In this document: one piece after another, positions 10,723-20,310 of the stretch | How positions within the stretch are numbered: position 1 is the stretch's first letter | How the letters are laid out: every line of letters starts with the position of its first letter | DNA from: Crotalaria pallida | Lineage: Eukaryota; Streptophyta; Magnoliopsida; Fabales; Fabaceae | Assembly (NCBI GenBank): GCA_037953625.1 | Contig: CM075653.1 | Location: forward strand, 99,241,639-99,305,638 | DNA length: 64,000 nucleotides | Direction of reading: 5' to 3' | Program-made: the position numbers and the translations under genes | Notes under the pieces: generated by a model | Databases searched by the model: none | Told to the model about the DNA's origin: nothing | The model's input: only the letters and a program-made list of their open reading frames with translations

Positions 10723-12954
10723 AGCCCCCCTTAAGACGCCGTGGTATTAGGCAACATATTAAGGCGTCCAATCATCTCAAAGGTTGGACCCGGTCTCGTT
10801 AAGGCGAGGAAGAGGGATAGTGAGTGTTTGTTGTTTGTTTGTGTGGGCTATCCCTACAAGTCGCTGAGACCGAAGTGTTGTCTATAGTTAATATGTTGTT
10901 GAAAGGATATGATGTTTATTATGCATGAACTGATGGTTAGATTAGTATATGTGAAGTAAATTAAGTAATTAAGTTGTTAAAAGATGTTTGATTTTACCCT
11001 AAGATTCTGAAATGTTAATGAGGAAATGAAACTGAAAGAGAAAAGAGATGTGAATAAGAGATATGAGAAGGAATTGAGAAAGAAATAGTTAGTGCAATAA
11101 GATTGATGAGAAAGTTATAAGAAACGAATGAGAGAGATGATGTGAGTGAAGGAAAAGATCAAGAGCTGAAACTGGAAAGAGAATGTGATCATGGAAGTGA
11201 GAAGTGGTAAAGTACAGATGCGATCCCTCAAACATGTTTTTGGGAAGAAGCTTAGTGTTAAGTTGAGCTTGCTCCTTCACTAACACTCACCCAAAAATAT
11301 GATTTTCGAAAACAGTTTTTGAAAAGAAACTTTTGAAAAAGAATTTTATGAAGTCATCTTTTGAAAAGGCTTTGCGGAAAGAGTTTTTGAGAAAGAAGAG
11401 GGAATGAGTTTTGAGGAAGTTGGAAAGAATTATGCTGAGCATGAGCTATGTTGATATTGAGATGAGACTGATGTGTGGCTTGAGGCCATTGTGATTTTAG
11501 GGGGAACGGATTTACGTTTAGTGGTCGGGCTTCGTTGAAGGGATGCACCAAGGACGAGCCGACTGTTAGGACTAAGCCGTAATTGAAATCCTGAAATCTT
11601 CAAGAACTTAAAAGATATTTATATAAACGGTGAGGCATGAGTGTCGAATCGAAGTAGTGGAGAGGAAGATACTATGGGTATCTGCAGATACTCAGGTGGG
11701 GATTGCAGGAGGGGAGGGCAATGACGGTGACTCGTCAAGAAGCCTCGAGTATATTTCTAGGAGGAACGAATCCCATATGTGGTGCACTAACGTGGTGGGG
11801 ACTGGGTCCAATACCGTGGTAAGTTCCGCATCGCGAACTAGGATTATACTGTCGCCCCCTCGATGCAGGTCTACAATAGTGAGAGGGACTGGAACGGGGC
11901 ATTTGTGTTTGCCGCCGAGGGCATGCTTGATATTATTATGAATTGAGGCTGGGCCTCCTGGTCAAGGACCAATGTTTTTGTTTGGACAGCTGTCGTGCCC
12001 GCGTGGTAAAGGTCCTGTACTCCTGTTGGCTTCCGACTAGGTTGGCTGGTGTACCGAGGATGCTATCCGATTTAATAAAACTTAAAGCACAAAGATGTCT
12101 TAGTATGTTATATAATAAGATACCCAAAATAAATGGAACCGAAGGGAGCGATTCTTGGAGCGTGTGATTGGAAAAGTATGATGAAGAGAGGAAGGATAAG
12201 AGTTGTGAGAATTTATAAGAAGGATGATAAGAGTATGATTGTGGAAAATTAAGTATAAGACTGTGTTTGGATGTTGTTGTTGTTTGTATGTGGTTTATTG
12301 TTTTCCCTTAATATTTGTCTATTATAATTCCACACAGTCGACATAACTGTCTGGGTAGCTTACTCTCTCTTCTTTCCCTGCTCCTCTATTCTTCTGTTTT
12401 CTTCTGGAAAATATCGTACGACACTAGGCGCAAAAGAAAGTGAGGTTCCAGATCCAGCTTGCTCGGGAAGTAGGAACACCTTCGCGAAAAGGAGACGACA
12501 CGGTGAAGAAACCCTGGGGCAGAAGAGGAGGACCACTCTACTGGCGGATCAAGAATGGAATTCACCATGAGACGAAGATAGCTGCAGAGTTTTAGGGCGT
12601 ATGATTAGAAGTTAGGCTTTCCCTTCAGAGCATGGTATTCCGCTGTAAGTGCTTATTCACTTAGCTCTACTATACTGTACCCCGGCAGGAGTTTTATCTT
12701 TGAAAGTAAACAGACTGGGCCTCGTTTTAATTAGTATTTCGAAAACGGGTTTCAAAGCGCGGTGTCCCGTGACACCTCGGTTTGGAGCTTGAAGAGGGTT
12801 GTGCAAAATGAGAGCATGAGTTTTAATCTTAACTGTGTTTTGTAAATCCGAATGTTCTCGTCTTGTGCAACATCTGTGTGTAAAAAAAAATGGCCCTAAT
12901 TCTCACGGTATTTACTTTAAGTTTTCAAGTTGCCAAATCGGGGTGTTACAGTAA

Positions 12955-12966
12955 TGGTATCAGAGC
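12955..12966 (+). other. Primer-binding site of element A (tRNA-iMet)
   Basis: TGGTATCAGAGC, four bases after the LTR end at 12950, is the exact 12-base complement of the plant initiator tRNA-Met 3' end. Confidence 0.92.
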
Positions 12967-13905
12967 TATGTTGAACTAAGAAACTTTACATATGGACTTA
13001 CATACTCTGCTAAGTGTCTCTGTTAGTATTAGGATTGCGATAGACGAGAATAGGAACGCTAGGAGTACGTGAATGTTTCCATGGAGTACGACGGTTTCAT
13101 CTACGGCAACAACGGGGAGCAGATACCAGTGTGGTCATGAGGTGTCGACATGCGAATCAAACCTTCTTTCATTAAATCCTTCTTTGCTGTGAACCCTTTC
13201 GATTGTGATAACCCCTTAGTTATTTGGAATCTTGTCTTGTGACCAGATTTCCCTTATCGTTGAAGCCTTCCTGTACAAGCCGTAAGTGATGCCAAATTGC
13301 TTTGGCGTGACGTTTGAAAAAGCCCTTTCTAAAAACCTTAGACTTTGTTCGGATAAAACTTCGATTGTTATCAAACCCAAAGTTTCTTCTTTTGAATCTT
13401 GACCATCTGTCCATTATTTCCAGAAGTTTTGATGAGAAATTTGAACCCTGGTACCCTATACCGGGTCAAGCAGATGGTGAATGGTGACCCAGAGTTCTGT
13501 TTTCGGATTGATCAGATAGAGGCTTAGGTGGTATGCGTCATTCAAGTTGGGGAGCAATAGGAATGTGAAGTTTGAGGAGGATGAAATCATCTCGGCTTGA
13601 TCTAATGGTGAACGTTTAACCCTGAGTACGGTAGCACCTCGACCCCGATTGACTGTAACTTTGTTGTCTCTGCACCTTGTTTCGACATCTTGAACCCTTA
13701 GTCCCCTGGTTGACGTTGAGACTACCCCAAGAGAATACCTTTGCAAGTAATCCATCTGATCCGCTTCTAAGAACGATAAAAGACGGTACATGTTCGGAAG
13801 TGCGACGACTGCTGCAGTTCAGGTAAGAGGGAATCTCTTCAAGAAGTTATGCGTCCATGGATTAGTCCGACTCTACCCGACATTTCTCGAGGACGAGAAA
13901 TATTT

Positions 13906-13918
13906 AAGTTGGGGAGAA
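13906..13918 (+). other. Polypurine tract of element A
   Basis: AAGTTGGGGAGAA ends one base before the 3' LTR start (13919). CTCGAGGACGAGAAATATTT precedes it, the same arrangement as in B and F. Confidence 0.85.
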
Positions 13919-14736
13919 TGTAACACCCCGCATTTTCCCGTACGTGCGTGAACGGAATATGTTAAAATAAATCTTGAAATTTGGTTTTATAAGAAATTTT
14001 CAGAAGTTAATTTATGGGATTTATAAACCAAACGTTTTTATAAAATAAAAGTGAATAATTTTGTAATGTCTTGCTAAATGATGATTGGTTAGTAATAGTT
14101 TTGAAAACGATTTTTGGATATGAATTTTGTGAAGTCGTATTTGAAGAAAATAAATTGGCTTGAAATTGATTTTTAATAAGTGCTTGATTTAAAGTGTATG
14201 TGTTGTGTGTTATATGAATTTAATTGTGTGAATATGTGTGTTTAACGTGTGATTACTTAGGATTAATTTAATTGTGGAATTATAATAAAATGTGTGTATA
14301 TGAATGTTATGTGGATGTGTATGAGCATGTGCATTTATAATATGTATGCATGAGTATGTGTATTTATATGTGTGCCTTATGTGTATGTGCTATGGTGGAA
14401 GTATGCATGAGTGTTATGTGTAGGAATGTGTATAGTTGTATGTGTATGTGTGTGTGTTTGACCGAATGGGCATGAGTGAGTGAGTGTGCAACGTGTGTGT
14501 GAGGGCATGAAGGAGAGTGTAAGGTGTGCTACGTGTGGGTGTGAGGAGGAGACAAGCTAGAGTTGAAATTTCTAAGGCTTAAGGAGTAAGCAAAGCTTAA
14601 CCAAACTAGCAACTAAACCAACCAAACCAAGTTAGGAAATTAGAACCAAATCCTAAGTAGTTTCTAACTAAGGCTTGAATCTAAGATGACCCCTAGGAGT
14701 AAGTCTACCTCATTCGGCCCCTTGACTTCCCAATTT
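13919..14736 (+). mobile_element. Element A 3' LTR, fragment 1 of 4
   Basis: It repeats the first 0.8 kb of the A 5' LTR almost base for base, starting TGTAACACCCCGCATTTTCC. It stops at the AATTT target where B inserted. A 14-bp segment of the 5' copy near 7545-7560 is missing here. Confidence 0.92.
14732..14736. repeat. Target-site duplication of element B, left copy (AATTT)
   Basis: AATTT precedes B and recurs at 26903-26907 directly after it. The uninterrupted A 5' LTR has a single CCCAATTTCATCC at the equivalent site (about 8038-8050), which confirms the insertion point. Confidence 0.95.
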
Positions 14737-15654
14737 TGTAACACCCCAAAATTTCCTCATATTAAATTAAAACACAAAAAGGATTTATTTCTGAGAAAAG
14801 TATTTTTAAAAAGGTTATTCTTGTAACACCCTGTCCAAATACCTCACAAGTTTTAATGAAATTTGACTTGCAAAGTATTTTTCAAAAGGAAGATTTTTTT
14901 TTTCAATTTAGGGTTTTCCTTATGACTTATGGAAAAATATTTTCTAGTCAAAGTTTTTTAATTGAACACCTTATGCTTTTTCAAATGGTTTTAAATTCTT
15001 GAAGTACATGATCTTAATTTCTTGGCAAGCTATATATGATACGTGAATTATGATTGATTGAATTTAATTTCCTAAGTGTTGTGTATGCCATTCGTGTGTG
15101 CATTACAATTTCCCTAAGTATATATGTATGTGTATGCCTATGTATGATACATTAAATTTTCCTAAATATGTATGCCATGCGTATGATACACTAGAATTTT
15201 CCCTAAGTATGCATGCATGTATATCTTCTACGAATGATGCATGAAGATGTAGTGCCTTCTTGACTAAGTGTACGTTGTGTGTGGAAAGAAATGAAGGGGT
15301 GCATGTGGGTGGAGTAGGTGTCGCCGTGAGGAGAAGGGTGAGTGGAGTGTGTTGACTCATAAACCCTAGTGGCCTAAAAAGGACCCTTGGAACCTAGGAT
15401 TAGATTAAGAATAAGTGTGATTAGGGAATTGACCAACCAATGAGGACCAAGCTTAAGTTAATCTACTATCATTAGCTCCATGGCTAAATCAAGCCATGCA
15501 AGACTTCACTTGGACAATCCTACCCCTCTTGGTTTGAGTTTGACCGTAGCAACTAAGGCTAGAAGAGGAAATGTTGCTTGAGTGTATTGCCATATAGAAA
15601 CCGTAGCACCCTCCTCATTTCCTCTCGATTCACTTTCCATTCCAAACACTCTCT

Positions 15655-15679
15655 CTAAGAGCAAACATCAAGCTCTTGG
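15655..15679 (+). other. Hairpin I, LTR 5'-leader stem-loop (element B copy)
   Basis: CTAAGAGC (15655-15662) pairs with GCTCTTGG (15672-15679) around the 9-nt loop AAACATCAA. Homologues are A 8209-8236, B 3' LTR 22262-22286, C 34663-34689, H 55700-55729, I 46825-46854 and L 62663-62691. D has lost it by deletion. The stem bases vary between AAGGG/CCCTT, AAGAG/CTCTT and CAAGAGC/GCTCTTG with pairing kept, and the loop keeps (C)AT/TCAA. Confidence 0.7.
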
Positions 15680-17855
15680 AAACAAAAGAACTTTAACCAC
15701 TTAAGAAGGAAGAAGGAGGAACCGTGAAGGTTTAGAGAAGAAGAAGAGGAGATCAAGTCCAAGACTTAGGAAACCTTGAGGATCAAGTACTTAGAAGTTT
15801 AGAGGACCTTTTTCTTCTTGGTATAGCCGAAGATCCTAGATAGAATTTTAATAGCCCTTGATTTTGATCTTGTAATTTTGTTTCTCTTCTTCTCTTGCAT
15901 GTCAAATTTTATGTCCCTTTGTGTTAATCTATGGACTTTTAAAGACTTGAAACTAATTTGTAATAATTGTAGCCATGTATGTGTAATTCGGTTGTGTTGT
16001 TTGTAGTAGATCTTGCTGCTTATATGGTTTATCTTGTGCTTTTCCCTTAGTCTTAAAGTTTTGATTATGATCTATGCTAGCTTAGATTAGATCCTCATGC
16101 ATGTTTGATTTTATGCTTGGAACCGTAAATCCATGAGTGTTTATGTAGTTAGTGCTAAATTAATGTTTGATCTAGAGCTTATTCATGATTCATGTGAACT
16201 TGAAGAAGATCCTCTTGCATGTCAAATTGGATGCCTAGGACCGTAGGTCCTTAAATGTTGATGTGTTTCCTTTTAACTAAATATTTGATCTATGTTTGCT
16301 TGTTGATTTTGGTCTTGCATGCTTCGGTTTTGGATTCTTTTCACCCAAGATGATTTTTAATTTCTATTTGTGTTCTTGTGGTTGAGTTCATGACTTGATC
16401 TAAGTGTATCCTTAAATTTGATCTTGCATGATGATCTATAACGATGATTTTGGACTTGGCATACCTCGGTTTTGGTCCCTTCTTTACCCAAAGTGATTTG
16501 TCTTTGATTTGTATGATTAATTTCATAACTTGATACACATGCTCCTTCTAATTTAACTTGTGCTACGTGTTCTTATGTGATTTTGATCTAGTTTAAGTGT
16601 GTGTTACCTTGGTGCATGTCTCGGTTTTTGGGTAGACCTAATAGGATGAGCTTGAAAATAATTTTCCTTACATAAAAATGATTTAATCTAAGCATTTGTT
16701 TGAGTATACTTACATTCGGCCATGACCACTTCAATTTCATGTTTTTATTGATTAATGCTCTAGGACCTTGTATGATTCTTGATTCGGTTTGAGTTAAGGG
16801 AAAATGAATTAAAGAATTGAGTGTTATCCAAGTCTAAGCATACGGTTTTTCTAAGAAAAGAAGAAAATAATTATATGATTTTGGTGTGTTTGATGGTGTG
16901 TGATTCCTAACTTGATTGGTGTGTATAGTTTCGGTTTGTGCATGTCAATTAGGATTAGAATTCTTTCCATGAAGTAGCTTAAGAGTAATGCATGAATTTT
17001 ATGGGATAATGTTAAGCGAATTGATCTAGGAAAAGTGGTAGAGCTTAAATGATTATGTGTGCCTAAATGATTTGAATTGGTTATGTGATTTAATGTTTGA
17101 TTTGTGAAATGCCTACATGAGAATGAATGTTTGGTTTGAAAGATTGAATTGAATAATTGTTTAGGTGACCTACATATGTCATAACCGTGTGTATGCTTAG
17201 ATGTATTTGATTTGATTTAATTAATTTTAAGTTGTGAGATTGTGTTTGTGACTTGTTTCCTAATAAAAACTAAAGAATTAACTTGAAATAAAGGGTTTCA
17301 CAATGCTTCCGAATTTTTCTAAATTGATTTATGAACCGTTTTCCTTGCTGCCCAAAATGGTTTAAGGTTGTTTTTGATTTCTAAAATTGAGTTTATAAGA
17401 CTCAAAGTTTGGTTTTCAAAGGCTAATTGATTTAGGAAAAACCCAGGTTGAAAACCGGTGAATTTTCGGTGTTTTCAAAATGCGGTCAAGGTGCTGTCCA
17501 AACCGGACTAGCAACCTAACCAAGTGCTTTAAATTGTTTTATGTGATGTTTCCAAAATGATTTCAAAGTGTTCAAAGAACTAAGAAGAGTTACACGTGTT
17601 CTGAGAGAACGGTTGTGTTATAAGAAAGATTTTCTCAAATAAGTTAATAACGTAAGTTGTTTTATTTAATATGAGGAATAATAAAGGAAAGAGGGTTGGG
17701 GGCAGATGGCAGCACAAGGACACAATGAGAGTACACATTCAACAGATGGAGCCCAGGTGAGAGAGAAGTTTTCCTTTAGACATAGTGGTAGCTAGGTGAT
17801 TTAATAGGGCGTTCCGTATCACCTCAAAGATCGGAACTCGTGGTTCGCGTCAGTG

Positions 17856-17895
17856 GTATAAGTGGCAATTGTTTGCCTTGGGTGGCCACTTATAC
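17856..17895 (+). other. Hairpin IV, long stem-loop downstream of the donor-like site (element B)
   Basis: GTATAAGTGGC (17856-17866) pairs over 11 bp with GCCACTTATAC (17885-17895). In I (49282-49321) the arms are GTATAAGCGAC and GTCGCTTATAC, two compensated base pairs. In A (10813-10855) they are AGGGATAG and CTATCCCT; the A 3' copy is 29676-29718. Other copies are B 3' LTR 24463-24502, C 32269-32307, D 39942-39980 and H 52935-52975. The repeated compensation makes an RNA stem the best explanation. Confidence 0.72.
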
Positions 17896-18647
17896 GAAGG
17901 TGACATAGACCACAACATTATTGTGTGATATGATGCGTGATCGCATGCTTTGTTATTTAATTGTCTATTTATTTATGATGCTTGTTGTCATGATGAGTGG
18001 ACGGATGTTGGACGTCGTTGTATCCTTAATAAATGAATGAAAGTAAAAGAAAGAATTGAGAAAGTGTGAGGTTGGAAGTGATAGTGCAATAAGAAATGAG
18101 AATGATAAAGAGAGATGAGTTGACTGGAAAGGAAGTTGATAATAATGTTGAAAATGAGCCAGAGCTGGGGAGTGTGATGTTGAGAAGTGAACTGAGTTGA
18201 GCTGAGCTCCTCTGTTCTTGGTTTTAGTCTGGGAACTAGTGTCGAGCTGGGCTTGCTCCTCCACTAGTGCTCAGCACAAAAGTGTTTGAAAAAGAGTTTT
18301 TGAAAAGGATTTGTGAACCCAAGTTTTAAAAAGGACTTTTGAAATGAAAATTGTTGAAAAGATGGTTTTGAAAAAGGAACTTTTGAAAAGACTTTTGCAA
18401 AGAAATATTTTTGGCAATGGTTTGAAATAACGATTTTGAGGAGTTTTATGAGAAGTATCTCTTTCGGAGAAGTTTTGAAAGGATTTTATATTTTGTGAGA
18501 GCTTATGAAAATTTTTTGCAAAGAGTCATGGAAGTGGGTTTGAGAAGGATGAGATTTGTTTTGGAGGAACAAGACCTGAGATAATGATGTGACCCCAGCT
18601 CTGTGCGATGTAAATTTTGAGAAAGAGAAAAGTTGTGCAAAGTTAGT

Positions 18648-18688
18648 GGTCGGGCTCACTGAAGGGATGTACTAAGGGTGAGCCGACC
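18648..18688 (+). other. Hairpin II, GGTCGG stem-loop in the LTR core (element B)
   Basis: GGTCGGGCTCAC (18648-18659) pairs with GTGAGCCGACC (18678-18688) with one bulged G. The loop, TGAAGGGATGTACTAAG, is nearly constant. Homologues: A 11523-11564 (CTTCGT with ACGAG), A 3' copy 36180-36221, B 3' LTR 25255-25295, I 50146-50187, C 31470-31511 and D 39148-39189 (GGTCAG with CTGACC), and H 52264-52305. The stem covaries while the loop is fixed, as in a structured RNA element. Confidence 0.7.
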
Positions 18689-18782
18689 GTTAGGTTAATA
18701 ATTAAAAGATTTTAAAAGACATTAATAGCGAACGTGGTGAGTTATGAGAACTAACCTGAAGTAGCGGAGAGGAAGATACTAT

Positions 18783-18800
18783 GGGTATCTTCGGATACTC
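18783..18800 (+). other. Hairpin III, UNCG-tetraloop stem in the LTR core (element B)
   Basis: GGGTATC (18783-18789), loop TTCG, GATACTC (18794-18800): a 7-bp stem closed by C-G around UUCG, one of the most stable RNA tetraloops. Copies: B 3' 25390-25407, I 50283-50300, A 11676-11693 (loop TGCA), A 3' 36333-36350 (loop TGCG), C 31348-31365 and D 39027-39044 (loop TGCG on the sense strand), and H 52140-52156 (GAGTATC/GATACTC with loop AGG). In H the G-U pair becomes A-U. Confidence 0.68.
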
Positions 18801-19209
18801 AGGTGGGGATTGCAGGAGGGGAGGACGATGACGGTGAAACGTCAAGAAGTCTAGAGTATTGTTGTAGACAGAACGAACTCCATAAGTGGTGCACTAACGT
18901 GGTGGGGGCTGGGCCCAATACCGTGGTAAGTTCTGTGCGCGCACTACAACAATATTGTCGCCCCCTCGATGCAAATCTACAACAGTGGAGAGGGACTGGA
19001 ACGGGGCAATGTGTAATTGATGATATATTGTGATATCACTGTGTTTGAGGCTGAGACCTCCTGGCTTGGAGCCATTGTGTTTGGACAGCTGTCATGCCCG
19101 CGTGGTAAAGGTCCTGTACTCCTGTTGGCTTCCGATTAGGGTTGGCTGGTGTGCCGAGGAGATGTAGGCTTGATCTTCGAGTGCTAACTACGAAAGGAAA
19201 CGCGTGCCT

Positions 19210-19237
19210 CGATGATCCTTTAATCCCTTGATCATCG
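19210..19237 (+). other. Hairpin V, GATGAT stem-loop with C-rich loop (element B)
   Basis: CGATGATC (19210-19217) pairs with GATCATCG (19230-19237). Homologues: I 50696-50724 (same arms), C 30912-30941 (CGATGATT/AATCATCG), D 38586-38615, A 3' LTR 36738-36762 (CAATGATG/CATCATTG), H 45849-45877, and F 6923-6950. Arms differ between groups but remain complementary, and loops keep a run of Cs on the sense strand. The B 3' copy (25817-25844) carries two uncompensated changes. Confidence 0.65.
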
Positions 19238-19396
19238 ATGGTTTTAATTCAATAAGACGTTAAAAGAAAAGATTGTTCAAGATGGGGTGAGTGGGAGAAG
19301 TGTGGAGAATGAGAAAGATATTGAGAACGGAGATGCGGGAAAGATATATAAGCGGAAGGGTGGAAATCGAAAGAATGAAGTCAGATAATAATAGTA

Positions 19397-19621
19397 ATGA
19401 TAATGTGTTGCTTGCTGTGTGTATGTGTTATGCTCTGCTTGTGTGTGTTCTATTATTTTACCTACCGTAATTCCACGCCGTCGACGCTACGCGCCTGGAA
19501 AGCTTACTCTCTCCTGTTCGTTGGCGCATTGGTGCTGCTGGTGATCCAACGGGCAGATGGAATGTTGTCTGGACATCACCATGTGGAGCAAATCCGGAAG
19601 AGGATGGAAGGGAACTGCTAA
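19397..19621 (+). CDS. Small hydrophobic ORF in B 5' LTR (74 aa, hypothetical)
   Basis: It begins ATGATAATG and encodes a Cys- and hydrophobic-rich N-terminus (MIMCCLLCVCVML) and a second hydrophobic stretch (SLLFVGALVLLVI), so it could be a small two-pass membrane peptide. The end overlaps the start of the 118-aa ORF in another frame. A counterpart with the same ATGATAATG start and a matching AxSLLFxxxLVxLxxQxADG block exists in C (30420-30689, minus). In solo LTR I a one-base difference near 51070 breaks the frame. I recognise no family. It could be an accidental frame overlapping conserved DNA. Confidence 0.3.
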   Translation: MIMCCLLCVCVMLCLCVFYYFTYRNSTPSTLRAWKAYSLLFVGALVLLVIQRADGMLSGHHHVEQIRKRMEGNC

Positions 19622-19913
19622 AGGTTGGGTGTGGACTGGTCATACTCAGATGGTAATTCCCGATCCAGAGCATCGATTGGGTGGAGCAGACTTAGGACCT
19701 TGCTTGAGGCAAGTCACGGTTCTCGGGTACAAGAACTACAAAGAGAAGGAACGATATGAGAAGCGATGGAACTATACTACTCGGGATAACGCAACAACAA
19801 AATCCGACGCTCCAGCGGAGGTGGCAACTCATCGGGCAGCAATCACTAGAGCAAATAAGGGACTTCCAAAGAAAGAAGACTTGCATCCGATAGCCTTTGA
19901 TAGGATAGTGTAA
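19557..19913 (+). CDS. LTR-encoded 118-aa protein of unknown function (B 5' LTR)
   Basis: The ORF runs from ATG (MECCLDITMW) to TAA. It has a Trp/Gly-rich N-terminal half (WSKSGRGWKG, GWVWTGHTQ), a central IPDPEHRLGGADLG block, a Tyr- and charge-rich region (GYKNYKEKERYE) and a basic tail ending HPIAFDRIV. Homologues are intact in I (51084-51440, same length) and in C and D (minus, 120 aa, sharing GWVWxGxTQ, DPEHRLGGAxLG and GYxNYxExxRYE). Between B and I about 28 codons differ silently against about 33 with amino-acid change, fewer replacements than unconstrained drift gives. No retroviral motif is visible and I do not recognise the family. It would lie near the 3' end of U5, after the structured core. 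Confidence 0.5.
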   Translation: MECCLDITMWSKSGRGWKGTAKGWVWTGHTQMVIPDPEHRLGGADLGPCLRQVTVLGYKNYKEKERYEKRWNYTTRDNATTKSDAPAEVATHRAAITRANKGLPKKEDLHPIAFDRIV

Positions 19914-20298
19914 GGGCGGTCTAGTTACCTGGAGTCCTGATAGTCTGATGTATTCAGGATTACCTAAGTTGTAAACTGTTACTGTACTGTGCCATTCTGA
20001 AGTATGCCCCACTTTTAATGAAATGGATGAATTCTTTTGGGAAACTAATCAAGTAAAGAATAAACTGTTTTCTTAATAAAACGTTTTTGATAAATAGAGT
20101 AAGAGAGTTGTGAGTTCCAAGTAACAACTCGGTTTTTCGAAAGAAAAGGTTGAAGGATATCAATAATTTCTAAAACTTGTTCTCAAACCCTTCAACAAAA
20201 TGTTACTATAAACGTTTAAAAAAAATGGCCTCCTTTTTGGGCGACAATCCTGAACAAAAGCAATCGTTCTGGTTTTCGAAATTCGGGCTGTTACAGAA

Positions 20299-20310
20299 TG
20301 GTATCAGAGC
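20299..20310 (+). other. Primer-binding site of element B (tRNA-iMet)
   Basis: TGGTATCAGAGC follows the LTR end (20295) after the three bases GAA. Confidence 0.93.

Larger units (their letters stand above)
7213..12950 (+). mobile_element. Element A 5' LTR (5738 bp)
   Basis: It starts TGTAACACCCCGCATTTTCC and ends CAAATCGGGGTGTTACA. From the left it has a TG-rich low-complexity tract (about 7490-7860), a TATA-like site at 8141-8147, leader hairpin I (8209-8236), a purine-rich leader, diverged tandem repeats with TGCATG and CACGGTTT (about 8500-9100), a splice-donor-like site (10713), hairpin IV (10813-10855), a block of TTTTGAAAA-type repeats (about 11300-11420), hairpin II (11523-11564) and hairpin III (11676-11693). 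Relative to the 3' copy it lacks about 50 bp near 12060 that contain hairpin V. The place where B and C carry an ORF has an open but different frame without an ATG. Confidence 0.92.
12951..13918 (+). mobile_element. Element A internal domain, non-coding (968 bp)
   Basis: This is the whole body between primer site and polypurine tract. Minus-strand frames at 13220-13414 and 13456-13791 are open but antisense and resemble nothing retroviral. The sense strand is closed in all frames at short intervals. A 968-bp body against LTRs of 5.7 kb inverts the usual retrotransposon proportions. Only the two ends, with their priming signals, look functional. Confidence 0.85.
14737..20295 (+). mobile_element. 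Element B 5' LTR (5559 bp)
   Basis: It begins TGTAACACCCCAAAATTTCC and ends CGGGCTGTTACA. A second LTR-start-like TGTAACACCCTG occurs 85 bp inside, at 14822. From the left it has a TG-rich tract, a TATA-like CATATAGA (15591), hairpin I (15655-15679), tandem TGCATG-containing repeats, a donor-like site (17757), hairpin IV (17856-17895), a TTTTGAAAA repeat block (about 18285-18400), a GC-rich core with hairpins II, III and V (18648-19237), and the ORFs at 19397-19913. Confidence 0.94.

Noticed and set aside
11630..11941. Reads of 70-103 codons within the LTR core (A 11630-11941, B 18803-19033 and 25377-25640, I 50264-50521, C and H counterparts) sharing WVSxDTQVGIAGGE.
   Set aside because: They follow the hairpin II-III core. 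Conservation is even at the DNA level, frame lengths and ends vary between copies, and starts are not shared. RNA structure explains the similarity better than coding.
12955..12966. Possible tRNA gene remnants at TGGTATCAGAGC sites.
   Set aside because: Only 12 bases match, directly after LTR ends, which is the signature of primer-binding sites.
15103..15360. 85-codon minus-strand frame repeated at 21710-21967, and the 99-codon minus-strand frame at 17965-18264 repeated at 24572-24871.
   Set aside because: Each pair is identical only because it lies in the two LTRs of B. They are antisense to the element with low-complexity His/Ser/Thr composition.
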